DNA of 33,293 nucleotides from an uncultured bacterium. Its GTDB lineage: Bacteria; Verrucomicrobiota; Kiritimatiellia; RFP12; CAIWXQ01. Location of the stretch: NCBI GenBank assembly GCA_903916675.1, contig CAIWXQ010000028.1, positions 1-33,293 of the forward strand, given 5' to 3'. The notes below the pieces were generated by a model. The model worked only from the letters and a program-made list of their open reading frames with translations, had not been told where the DNA came from and did not search any database. Position numbers and translations under genes: made by a program. Positions 1 to 10,820 of the stretch are shown here, one piece after another; the stretch's first letter is position 1; every line of letters starts with the position of its first letter.

Positions 1-74
<74 letters not shown>

Positions 75-260
75 CTGCTTTCCCACCACCCTCAAAAAAA
101 CTGTCAAGTAAATTTGTTACGCCCTTGTGGCCCTTTGTGGCGTTTCGTGACATTTCAGGACGTTTCACAGTGTTGCATTTTCGACCCCAGCGGCTGCCCT
201 ACACTCAATATTAAATTTGCATGGTGTATAACTGCCGTATTGATGGGAAAGGAGTTTGTT

Positions 261-569
261 ATGCAAAAGAAGGGTCGCAAAAGTCAGATTGATTGCCAGA
301 TGCAGCCGAACGAGGGGCTGCGTATGTTTCTGGAGCGGTTCGACCGCACGTTGGCAAAAAAGAAGAACCTGCGACTGGTGGAAAAAGCCTTCGAGGCGGC
401 GCTCCGGAGAAATCCGCGGATGTTTATCAAGCGGATCATCATACCGTTGTTGCAACGGGACGAGCGCTTGCTGAATGGTGACGTGCAGGCGAGTGACGGT
501 GTGGTCCTGTGGCGCAAGCAACCCGACGGAAATACAGACAAGGGGGAAAACCATGACTCGTGTCGGTAA
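261..569 (+). CDS. Small basic protein of unknown function
   Basis: A 102-residue protein. I chose the ATG at 261 because AAAGGAG (248-254) sits 6 nt upstream; the frame is open further upstream but has no comparable site. The product is Lys/Arg-rich, has no Cys pairs, signal peptide or membrane segment, and looks mostly helical from about residue 15 to 75 (FLERFDRTLAKKKNL, VEKAFEAALRRNP). I do not recognise a family. Its 3' end overlaps the next gene by 17 bp in another frame, which suggests co-translation, so the two products probably act together. A DNA- or RNA-binding role would fit the charge but is only a guess. Confidence 0.6.
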   Translation: MQKKGRKSQIDCQMQPNEGLRMFLERFDRTLAKKKNLRLVEKAFEAALRRNPRMFIKRIIIPLLQRDERLLNGDVQASDGVVLWRKQPDGNTDKGENHDSCR

Positions 570-1041
570 GATCGCGCGATTGCCCCGCGACATTCGCGAG
601 CAGCTCAATTGCCGCCTGGAGGACGGCGTCCCCGGTGTGGAGATTGTGGCGTGGCTCAATGCCTCGCGGGAGGTTCGGAAGGTGTTGAAGACGCTCTTTG
701 ATGGCCGTCCGATCAACGAGCAGAACCTGTCCGACTGGAAACAGGGCGGCTTCCTCGACTGGCAGAAACAGCAGGAGTTCCGGGAACTGGTCGGCAAGTG
801 GTCTGCCCATGCGGATGACCTGATGGAATCGGCCGGCGGCCCGCTCAGCGACAAAGCCTCTGCCCTGCTGGGCATGCAGTACCTGCGCATGATCGAGTCC
901 ATGAGCACAGCTGCCAGCGTGAACCCGGAAGATTGGGAACGGCTGCGCGAGTTGTGCCGCGACCTCGTCGCACTGCGCAGGGGCGACCATAACGCGGAGC
1001 GCCTGAAACTCGACCGCGAGCGGATCCACTGGTGTTCCTGA
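553..1041 (+). CDS. MTRVGKIARLPR-type conserved hypothetical protein
   Basis: A 162-residue soluble protein. Start at ATG 553, with a purine-rich AAGGGGG about 6 nt upstream. The N-terminus MTRVGKIARLPRDIREQLN, the stretch RPINEQNLSDWKQGGFLDW (about residues 50-70) and the overall length match, from memory, a family found as many paralogues in Verrucomicrobiota and relatives. No function for it is known to me. The N-terminal part (Arg-Leu-Pro, 'reqLnrRLedG', then 'LSDWKQGG') resembles the helix-turn-helix-like start of the Mu gp27/DUF3486 phage family, so a phage or mobile origin is possible but not shown. It follows the 102-residue gene with a 17-bp overlap. Confidence 0.75.
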   Translation: MTRVGKIARLPRDIREQLNCRLEDGVPGVEIVAWLNASREVRKVLKTLFDGRPINEQNLSDWKQGGFLDWQKQQEFRELVGKWSAHADDLMESAGGPLSDKASALLGMQYLRMIESMSTAASVNPEDWERLRELCRDLVALRRGDHNAERLKLDRERIHWCS

Positions 1042-1050
1042 CAACGACCG

Positions 1051-1094
1051 CAAATCAAGCCGGATCAAGGCAGATCAAGCCAAATCAAACCAGA
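1051..1094. repeat. Decanucleotide degenerate tandem repeat
   Basis: Four consecutive 10-nt units (1051-1060, 1061-1070, 1071-1080, 1081-1090) share the pattern C-R-R-ATCAA-R-S, followed by a partial fifth. They start 9 nt after the stop of the gene ending at 1041. The 302-nt stretch 1042-1343 holds no credible gene; it contains this tract and the hexamer palindrome at 1181-1250, and the short minus-strand frames there are products of the repeats. Confidence 0.85.
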
Positions 1095-1180
1095 TGCTTT
1101 GCTGGTTTCGCGCGTATTCACTACCGTTTGCCGTTTCGAGGGGGCATGATTGAGCTTTCGTAATAAAAGTGACAATCGTA

Positions 1181-1250
1181 TCGGGGTCGGCGTCGGTATC
1201 GGGGTCGGATATACAATCGATACCGATTCCGATAGCGACTCCGACCCCGA
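1181..1250. repeat. Large inverted repeat built from hexamers (NNTCGG / NNCCGA)
   Basis: Arms 1181-1208 and 1223-1250 are complementary at 24 of 28 positions by my hand alignment, with a 14-nt loop. Each arm is itself a run of 6-nt units (TATCGG, GGTCGG, CGTCGG on the left; TTCCGA, TAGCGA, CTCCGA, CCCCGA on the right). The right arm is followed by AAAAA. It lies between convergent genes (ending at 1041 and 1344), so it could act as a transcription barrier for one or both, but no good U-tract marks it as a classical terminator. Confidence 0.85.
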
Positions 1251-1343
1251 AAAACTTCCCACGGCTCTTGGAGAAACCTGTCTGCCTTGTCACTCTTTCT
1301 GTGAACGATCAGTAGGGGCGTATTTGTAATGCGGCAGGCAGTC

Positions 1344-1991
1344 TCAACGGTCCGAAGGGCGGCTGCTGCCATCCGCGGAAGTATCCATGGCGCGACGCAG
1401 GTAGGGGAGATACTGCCGCGTGTAGACCACGATGGAGGCGAGGTTAACGGCGATGCCGAGCCCTTCGAGTGTGTACATCAGGGGGCGCGGCAGCCAGGCG
1501 GGATGGATCGCGACATAGAGATAGATCGCGCAGCCGATGGGGAAGCTCAAGGCGGTGCGGAGCTTGCCCATCCAGTTGGCGCGCAAATCGGCTTGGTACG
1601 TGGATCCGACCGAGCGGAGGAAGGAGACCCATTGGTCGCGCAGCAGATAGAGGACGGTGAAAAAGAGCATCACCAGCGCGTGCGTCTCCTCGTCCGCCGG
1701 GGCGAGGCCGAGGAGATACAGCAGCGTGGGGAAAACCACCAGATAGAAGACCTTGTCCATCAGCGGATCAGCCACGGCGCCGAACTGGCTCGACACCCGC
1801 CACTTGCGCGCGAGCCAGCCATCGAAGAGATCCGTCAGCGCGGCGAGCGTCAGGGAGGCGAAAGCCGCCCAGACCAGCGTGGCGGACGGATGGCTCTGCG
1901 CGATCAGCGCCAGAAGCATGAAGAGAAAGACGAGCGGCACCCGGGCGAGGGTGAGCGCGGTGACGAGCGCGAGTGCCGTGGTTTGTCGCAT
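1344..1991 (-). CDS. pgsA: CDP-alcohol phosphatidyltransferase (PgsA-like)
   Basis: A 215-residue integral membrane protein of the CDP-OH-P transferase family, probably CDP-diacylglycerol:glycerol-3-phosphate phosphatidyltransferase of phosphatidylglycerol synthesis. The family signature is complete: D54, D57-G58, A61-R62, eight residues, G71, D75, D79. About five or six hydrophobic segments are visible. The start at 1991 (MRQTTALAL, leading into the first membrane segment) has a GGGAGAG about 6-10 nt upstream; the longer open frame upstream is not membrane-like and overlaps proB. The gene follows proB by 14 nt and is probably co-transcribed. The alcohol substrate cannot be fixed from the motif alone, so cardiolipin- or inositol-type relatives are alternatives. 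Confidence 0.85.
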   Translation of the reverse strand: MRQTTALALVTALTLARVPLVFLFMLLALIAQSHPSATLVWAAFASLTLAALTDLFDGWLARKWRVSSQFGAVADPLMDKVFYLVVFPTLLYLLGLAPADEETHALVMLFFTVLYLLRDQWVSFLRSVGSTYQADLRANWMGKLRTALSFPIGCAIYLYVAIHPAWLPRPLMYTLEGLGIAVNLASIVVYTRQYLPYLRRAMDTSADGSSRPSDR

Positions 1992-2005
1992 GCAGGCTCT
2001 CCCGG

Positions 2006-2824
2006 TCACAGCGGCGAGCTGAGGATCAGCGTACCGGTGTCCGCGCCGGCCAGCACAGAAGTCAGGACGCCGCGCTTGCGCCCGTTGGCCACGACCACGG
2101 CGCACCCGGCCTTGGTGGCAATCTGCGCGGCGCGCAGCTTGGAGTCCATGCCGCCCTTCGAGAGGGCATTTTTGCCGGGGTTGACGAGCCGGAAGATGTC
2201 GGGGCCGAGCTTCTCCACGCAGCGGACGCGGCGCAGGCCGCCGCCGGCGTGGGGCGCCAGGAGGCCATCCACGGTGCTGAGGATCACGAGCAGGTCAGCG
2301 CGCACGAGCTTGACGACAAGCGCGGCGAGGTAATCGTTGTCGCCCAGGGAGAGGTCGGCCTTCAGCTCTTCGTCGGCGACTACATCATTCTCGTTGATGA
2401 TCGGCACCACGCCAGCGCGCAGGAGGTGTTCGAGGGTGCGGCGGGCGTTGGCGAAGCGCACGCGGTGGAGGAAGTCGGCATGGGTGAGCAGCACCTGGCC
2501 GACCTGCAGCTTTTCATGGCGGAAAAGCTCCCCGTACTTGCCCATCATGCGTGCCTGCCCCACAGCGGCGCACATCTGCAGATCTGGCACGAGCTTCGGG
2601 CGCTCGCGAATGCCGAGAGATTCCATCCCCGCAGCCACGGCGCCGGAGGTGACGACCAGCACCTCGTAGCCGCTACGCCGCAGCTCGGCCACTTGGGCGA
2701 CCAGCCCGCGGAGTTGGCGCAAATCCGGCCGGCCGGTCGACTGCGCGATGACGCGCGTGCCGATCTTGACGACCACGCGGCGGGATTCGGGAAGAAATTC
2801 GCGGTAACGGTGTTCGATCTTCAT
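2006..2824 (-). CDS. proB: Glutamate 5-kinase (short form without PUA domain)
   Basis: A 272-residue amino-acid kinase that phosphorylates L-glutamate in the first step of proline synthesis. Visible motifs: K20-I-G-T near the N-terminus, S60-G-A glycine-rich loop, INENDVV at 143-149 (glutamate binding), LGDND at 160-164, and SKGGMDSKLRAA at 222-233 (nucleotide/Mg site). The protein ends right after the kinase fold, so the C-terminal PUA domain of the 367-residue E. coli enzyme is absent; such short forms are known. Start is ATG 2824. There is no Shine-Dalgarno sequence in front of it, and the start codon lies in an inverted repeat (see 2823-2876). proA is not in the window. Confidence 0.95.
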   Translation of the reverse strand: MKIEHRYREFLPESRRVVVKIGTRVIAQSTGRPDLRQLRGLVAQVAELRRSGYEVLVVTSGAVAAGMESLGIRERPKLVPDLQMCAAVGQARMMGKYGELFRHEKLQVGQVLLTHADFLHRVRFANARRTLEHLLRAGVVPIINENDVVADEELKADLSLGDNDYLAALVVKLVRADLLVILSTVDGLLAPHAGGGLRRVRCVEKLGPDIFRLVNPGKNALSKGGMDSKLRAAQIATKAGCAVVVANGRKRGVLTSVLAGADTGTLILSSPL

Positions 2825-2876
2825 GGTTGCGGTACGCCGGCAGGCCGCCAGCACACACGCAGGGTAACGCAACCAT
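2823..2876 (-). promoter_or_regulatory. Inverted repeat enclosing the proB start codon
   Basis: Positions 2823-2835 and 2864-2876 are complementary at 12 of 13 bases, with a 28-nt spacer. The ATG of proB (2822-2824) falls at one end of the stem. In the mRNA the hairpin would pair the start codon, and no ribosome-binding site is present, so translation control by folding is possible. An accidental palindrome or an operator for the divergent promoters is equally compatible. Confidence 0.4.
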
Positions 2877-2974
2877 GCGCCGCGCGACAAGCTGGGAATC
2901 CGGGATCACGCGGGACTTTTCAACAAAACATGAATATGCCATAGTACCTGGACGCAGAAAAGGAGGCCTTGGCC

Positions 2975-5616
2975 TTGATCACCCTTGCGATTCCTCATCC
3001 GCCGCTGGCGGTGGTGCCGATTCTGATCGGACCGCTTCAAGTTTTGATCGCCATCCTGCCGGCTATCCTCTTGGCCATCGGCGGCGCGCTGCTGACGATG
3101 TTCAAGCCGTCCACGATCAAGTTGACCGCCAAGGTCCTCTGGCGGAACAAGCTGGCCACGCTCCTGACGATCGCCGTGGTGGCTGGTCTGTGCTGGGGTG
3201 TTCCCAAGGCCAAGCGCGCGCTCTGGCCGGACACGGCCACAACCGCGTTCGCCGGCAAGGCGGAGTGGCCCCTGTTCCGTGGCGGGCTCGATCGCCGTGG
3301 TGGCGGCACAGACGGCGCGCCGGATCCGGTGGGTGGCGGCAAGATCTGGGCGTTTGCGAAGGACTACAAGACATACTACTCCTCGCCGGCGATCGTCGGC
3401 AACCGCATCGTGGACTCGGCCGCCAAGAAAGAGGTCTTCGCGGACCGCGGCGCCATCTACTGTCTGGACGCGCAGAGCGGCAAGGAAGCCTGGGCGTTCG
3501 CGCCGTCCGACTTCCGCGCCACGTACTCGTCGCCGTCAGTGTTCAGCAACTACGTGGTCTGCGGCGAAGGGCTGCACGAAACGCACGACGCCCGCATTTT
3601 TTGCCTCTCCTTCGATAAGGGCGAGAAGCTGTGGGAGGTGCGCGCCAGCAGCCATGTGGAGTCCTCGCCCTGCTTCTACAGCAACCTGGTCTTCTGCGGC
3701 GCAGGCGCGGACGGCATCTACGCCATGCGCCTGGACACGCCGGCTGGCAAATCGCCCGTGGTGTGGCACCTGAGGAACTTCCGCGACATGGGGCTCGATA
3801 GCACCAATACGTTCCACTGCGACTCTTCCCTGGCCGCCAGCGCCGGCTGTGTCTACTTCACCTCGGCCGAACTCCATGGATGCGACTGGAGTGGCGTCGC
3901 CTGCGTAGACGCCGCCACCGGCAAGTGCAAGTGGAAGGTCGACACCGAAATGTCCGTCTGGGGATCGCCCACCATCGTCGGCAATCGCCTGTTTGTCGGC
4001 ATGGGCAACGGCAATATGGTGGAAAGCGCCGAGCAGTACTGGACACGCAAGCAGAAGGAACTGCGTGACCAGGGAAAGACGCAGAAGGAGATCGACGCGC
4101 TCGCGGCAAAGTACGCGCCCGGCGGCCAACTCTGGTGTCTGGATGTCGCGACCGGCAGGAAGATCTGGTCGCGCCCGCTCGCCAAGAGCATGCTCGGTGC
4201 CGTGGCTGCTGCCGACGGTAAGCTCTACTTTGCTGCCACGGACGGCGTGCTGGCCTGTATCTCCATGGACAACGAATTGCTCGGCCAGTGGAACTCCCAG
4301 GAAGGGATCAACACCTGTCCTGCCGTGGGCAGCAACCTGGTCTATATCACGACCACCAGCGGTCGCTTCTTTGGCATCGACCGCCGCACCATGAAGCCGG
4401 TCTGGCAGACACGTCTCGGCAATGGCAAGGACTTTACCAGTTCCCCTGTCGTGGCCGGCGGTCACATCTATATCGGCACGCCGGAAGAAGGGCTCCTCTG
4501 CATGGGGAGTCCGGCCGACCGGCAGACGGAACCTGTCTGGAGCGGTAGCCGCGGCAACGCGGCCAATGCCGGCTCTTTGGATGGCAGCGCGCTGCCAGCC
4601 AAGGGGAGCTTCGTGTGGCGCTGGCCTGCGGACCTGGCGGACTCCAACGCGGTTCCGGCAATCAGCGGCCCCCTTGCCTGCCTGAGCGGTACGCTCTACA
4701 CGCCAATCAACCTCGGCGCCCGGTGCGGTCTGGCGGCGCTGGCGGTCAGCGGCACGCTCGCCAAGGCACCGGAATCCAACAAGTGGTTTGCCGCCACTAC
4801 GCTGCCCGTGGCCGGCGGCGTGGCTGCCACCGCCACGCGTGTCTGTTTTGCAGAAGGAAAGCCGGGTGAGAACGGCCGCAAGCTGCGCTGCGTGGCCGCC
4901 GCTGATGGCAAGGACCTCTGGCAGACGCCGATGGGAGCCGCTGCCTCCGGCGAGTTTGTGCTGGCCGGATCGAATCTCTTCGCTTGCAGCCGCGTGGACG
5001 AGGTCACCTGCCTTGACGCGCGCGGCCAGCCGCGCTGGAAGGCCGCGGTGCGCGATCCGATCGGCGCTCCCTGCCCGGCCGGCGATCTCCTGCTGGTCGG
5101 CTCGCGCAAGGATGGCGTGGTCGCGCTGGATGCCGGCAGCGGCAAGGTCATCTGGATGCAGCCGTCGCCGCAGCCCTGCGCGGGCGCGCCAGTGGTCAGC
5201 GACGATATTGCCGTTGTCGCCACGCCCAAGGGGCTGGTCGGCCTGAGTCTGGTCAACGGCGGCACGCTCTGGCGCGTTGACTGCGCGCCAGCCGGCACGC
5301 CGCTGATGGCAGACGACGAGCGCGTCTTCTGCTCGACCGCTTCCGGCGAGATCCTGATTGTCGGCTGGAACGGCAAGGTGCAATCCCATCCGAAGAACGC
5401 CGTGGCCAGTCTGCCGCTCCTGCTGTGCGGCGACAAACTGGTCTTCTTCACGGCAGGTACGCTCCAGCAGGTGGACCTCTCAAACAAGAACGTGGAGAGC
5501 CGCTGGATGGACACGAAATGGATGGGAACCGTCATTGCGGCACCGATCCTTTCGGACGGGACCATCTATTTCGCAACTGCGGAAAAGGGCCTGATCTGCG
5601 CCCGACAGGGGAAACG

Positions 5617-5620
<4 letters not shown>
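2975..5620 (+). CDS. Membrane-anchored PQQ-like beta-propeller protein
   Basis: About 881 residues. An N-terminal segment (about 1-85) carries two hydrophobic stretches separated by a short basic loop. Everything after about residue 90 is a series of 'WxF/YCLDaxtGkxxW'-type blades typical of PQQ/quinoprotein beta-propellers (for example YCLDAQSGKEAW, CVDAATGKCKWK, WCLDVATGRKIW, VALDAGSGKVIW), probably two propellers in tandem. I see no dehydrogenase catalytic block, so this looks like a scaffold or binding protein rather than a quinoprotein enzyme. The start is a TTG: AGGAGG at 2961-2966 is 8 nt before TTG 2975, a better spacing than the 2 nt to TTG 2969. Its stop overlaps the next start by 4 nt, so it is translationally coupled to the phosphotransferase gene. 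Confidence 0.85.
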
Positions 5621-8370
<2,750 letters not shown>

Positions 8371-8371
8371 C

Positions 8372-9265
8372 ATGATGGAAGCCATCAATGCCTGGGTTGC
8401 CAACATGGCGGACTGGATCTTCGGCTGGATCCTCTTTCTGCCGCGCGACCTTTCGCTCTTCACCGTGGCCGTGCTCACCTCCGCCTCGCTCTCCTTCGTG
8501 CGCAAGTGGACCACGGACCAGGAGTGGCTGCACCGCTCCGTGGCTGACGAGGAACGCCAGAACCAGCTCATCAAGGATGCGAAGAAGCGCGGTGACAAGG
8601 AGGCTGCCAAGCGCCACAAGGACACGATCACCCTGATCAAGATGAAGGCCATGCGCTTCGAGGGGAAGCCACTGCTCTGGGCGCTGATCCCCGTTGCGCT
8701 GCTGGCGACCTGGGCCTTTACGCGGCTTGCCTTTGTGCCGCCGCGCCCGAATGAGCCGGTCGAGGTGCGCGCCTACTTGCCGCGCGCGGAAATCGGCAAG
8801 ACGGTGCACCTGGCGCCCGAGCCCGGTATCGAGGCGCCGGACGGCTGGATGCGTTCGGTGGTGCAGGACCAGCCGCCCGCGATTGTCGGGATCTGGGACC
8901 AAACCGGCGTCTGGCTCAACGCCCGCCTCTGCGCGCTCCTCGGCAAGACGCCCGCCGAGCCCCAACTCGAGGGCATCGCCACCTGGCGCGTGATCCCCCG
9001 CGACACGCAAGTTCACGCGCTGCAGGTCCGCTACGCCGGACACACATACGAGGCGAAGCTGGTGGCTGGCCGGCGCCAGTACGAGGGGCCGACGTGGGTC
9101 TTCGCAGACACACCCGTGCAGTCCGTCGAGGTGGCGCTGAAGCCGACACGCCTGTTCAACTTCGTCGGCGACCTCCTCTGGGTCCTCCCGGCTTGGATGG
9201 CGGCATACCTGCTGATCTGCATCCCGTTCGTTACTATCCTCCGCAAGGTCTGCCGTATTGCGTAG
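8372..9265 (+). CDS. EMC3/TMCO1 (DUF106)-like membrane protein
   Basis: A 297-residue protein with three predicted membrane segments (about 26-44, 98-113, 267-290). The first is followed by a highly charged, coiled-coil-like stretch (about 45-92, rich in K, D, E, R) and then 'GKPLLWALIPVALLATWAF'. This order (TM, charged helix, TM with Pro and Trp) matches the DUF106/EMC3 family, which belongs to the YidC/Oxa1 insertase superfamily. About 150 residues between TM2 and TM3 are probably extracytoplasmic and unfamiliar to me. The start at 8372 is preceded by GGAGGGG (8358-8364); ATG 8375 is an alternative. It is the last gene of the propeller/phosphotransferase operon. The assignment is by pattern, without a search. 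Confidence 0.7.
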   Translation: MMEAINAWVANMADWIFGWILFLPRDLSLFTVAVLTSASLSFVRKWTTDQEWLHRSVADEERQNQLIKDAKKRGDKEAAKRHKDTITLIKMKAMRFEGKPLLWALIPVALLATWAFTRLAFVPPRPNEPVEVRAYLPRAEIGKTVHLAPEPGIEAPDGWMRSVVQDQPPAIVGIWDQTGVWLNARLCALLGKTPAEPQLEGIATWRVIPRDTQVHALQVRYAGHTYEAKLVAGRRQYEGPTWVFADTPVQSVEVALKPTRLFNFVGDLLWVLPAWMAAYLLICIPFVTILRKVCRIA

Positions 9266-9344
9266 GACCGCCTGGCTCCATCGCGACAAGGGCGCGGGGT
9301 GCAGGAAAGACTGACCGGGGCCGGCGATTTTCTACGGAGCGGGC

Positions 9345-9677
9345 ATGAGTAATCAACCGTACGCGCGATTCAACGCCGAACATCTGATTCTTCGGGACGA
9401 ACTCGCCATTGATCGGACGCTTCTGGCAAACGAGAGAACCCTGCTGGCTTATCTGCGCGGCGGAATCGCGCTGGTGATTGCCGGCGCATCCATCATGCAT
9501 TTTGCTGCCGCGGGCTGGTTCTGGTGGATTGGTCTGGCCTGCATTCCATCCGGGCTCGTCACCGCTGGGATCGGCATAATCCGATCTCGGCGAATGAATC
9601 AGGCCATCTCCCTTGTTCGAACGCAGGCCGTGAATCACCCCAAGCCGTCTGATGCCACGATTTCTGGCCGGCCTTGA
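9345..9677 (+). CDS. DUF202 family small membrane protein
   Basis: A 110-residue protein with the DUF202 hallmark (LAIDRTLLANERTLLAYLRGG, about residues 20-40, broken here into LAIDRTLLANERT and LLAYLRGG) followed by two membrane segments. The family (YidH-like) has no firm biochemical function. The start has CGGAG 6 nt upstream. It lies 79 nt after the EMC3-like gene in the same direction, so read-through from that operon is possible. The 71-nt gap to the convergent exporter gene shows no clear terminator. Confidence 0.88.
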   Translation: MSNQPYARFNAEHLILRDELAIDRTLLANERTLLAYLRGGIALVIAGASIMHFAAAGWFWWIGLACIPSGLVTAGIGIIRSRRMNQAISLVRTQAVNHPKPSDATISGRP

Positions 9678-9748
9678 TTCGATCCCGTTCGTGCGGCGAT
9701 TGACATCGGGTGGTGCGGTTGCACAGCCGAGTCACGGGGTGTGTTCCC

Positions 9749-10681
9749 TTACGCAACCGGCTCCCGCAGGGCGCTTTTGCAGATGAGCGCGCCGGCGATG
9801 ACCAGCATGCAGGCGATCCAGAGTCCCGGTCCTGGCTGTACGCCAAGCACGAACACAGAAACGACAGTGGAAAGAAGGGGCGTGCCATAGGAAGCCGGCA
9901 CGACGATGTTGAGATGTCCGCGCCGCATCGCGGCCTCCCAGAACATGTATCCCAGCAGCACCGGGAAAATGGCCGTGGCAGCCAGATAAATCCAGCTCAC
10001 GTCGTCGGGATGCCAGGTGGTGCTTCCGCCCGTTGCGATGCGCATGACAAAAAGGCCCATCCCTGCAGCCATTAGGTGCAACGGTGCTGCCACACCGTCT
10101 GTGCCAACAGACAGCCGCGCGTTGAAGTTGGAGTACAACCCCCAGAGCAGCGCGGCCGCCAGCGCCAGGAGATGGGCGCGTGAGCACGAGAGCAGGTGGC
10201 GGCCAAATGCGTCCCAGGAAAAGCCGCTGCCCTGGCCCAGGGAAAGTGCCGCTCCGGCGAACGCCAGCAGGATTCCCGGAAGCAGCAGCGGTTTGGCGCG
10301 CCGGCCCAGAATCGGCACGGCCAGCAGCATGGTCAGCCCCGGCCAGAGATAGTTGATGATGCCGACCTCCAGCACGGTCTGGCGATCGCAGGCCAGGCCG
10401 ATGGCCATGGAGTAACAGAGACAATAACCCACCATCAACCCGCCGCAGACCAGATGGTAGGCGCGCGGCATGGCCAGAGCGCGCCGTAGGCGGCCGGTCG
10501 ACGCCAGCCAGACGCACCCCAGCGTACCGCCGGCGAAAAACGAAATGGCCAAGCCGTCGAAGATGCCGAAATCTTCAGTCACACGGCGCGCAAAGGCAAT
10601 GCTCAAGCTCCAGCAGAGTATGCTGAGCAGTCCCAGTATGGTGCCGCCGACAGAGCGCGGCTGACAGGTTGGCTCGTTCAC
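9749..10681 (-). CDS. DMT/EamA-family exporter, YddG-like
   Basis: A 310-residue drug/metabolite transporter with about ten hydrophobic segments in two EamA halves. 'GIINYLWPGLTMLLAVPILGRR', written here as GIINYLWPGLT then MLLAVPILG, and 'ALLWGLYSNFNARL' resemble the aromatic amino-acid exporter YddG. I chose GTG 10681 because AAAGGGA lies about 7 nt upstream and the protein then runs straight into the first membrane segment; a longer frame from ATG 10789 would add 36 non-membrane residues and cross the divergent promoter region. The substrate is inferred only from family resemblance. Confidence 0.85.
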   Translation of the reverse strand: MNEPTCQPRSVGGTILGLLSILCWSLSIAFARRVTEDFGIFDGLAISFFAGGTLGCVWLASTGRLRRALAMPRAYHLVCGGLMVGYCLCYSMAIGLACDRQTVLEVGIINYLWPGLTMLLAVPILGRRAKPLLLPGILLAFAGAALSLGQGSGFSWDAFGRHLLSCSRAHLLALAAALLWGLYSNFNARLSVGTDGVAAPLHLMAAGMGLFVMRIATGGSTTWHPDDVSWIYLAATAIFPVLLGYMFWEAAMRRGHLNIVVPASYGTPLLSTVVSVFVLGVQPGPGLWIACMLVIAGALICKSALREPVA

Positions 10682-10820
10682 TCTCGCGTCCCTTTTGCTG
10701 GTGGCAGGGGTGCAGTTTCTGTTCTTCGCTGCAGGAAGGCAAGGCGGAATCGCGCCTGTGCACTTGCCTTTTGCTGTTTTGCCAGCCATGATGCGGTATT
10801 CCACCGAAGGGCACCAGCAC

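Noticed and set aside
553-1041. Prophage remnant
   Set aside because: Apart from a faint likeness to Mu gp27 there are no other phage genes, att sites or integrase nearby.
1065-1372. Short minus-strand frames with Ser/Thr/Pro-rich repeats
   Set aside because: They translate the hexamer palindrome and the decamer tract and have no ribosome sites.
3536-5389. Long antisense frame (about 617 codons) opposite the beta-propeller gene
   Set aside because: Same cause: high GC at third positions leaves the opposite strand open. The sense frame shows regular propeller blades.
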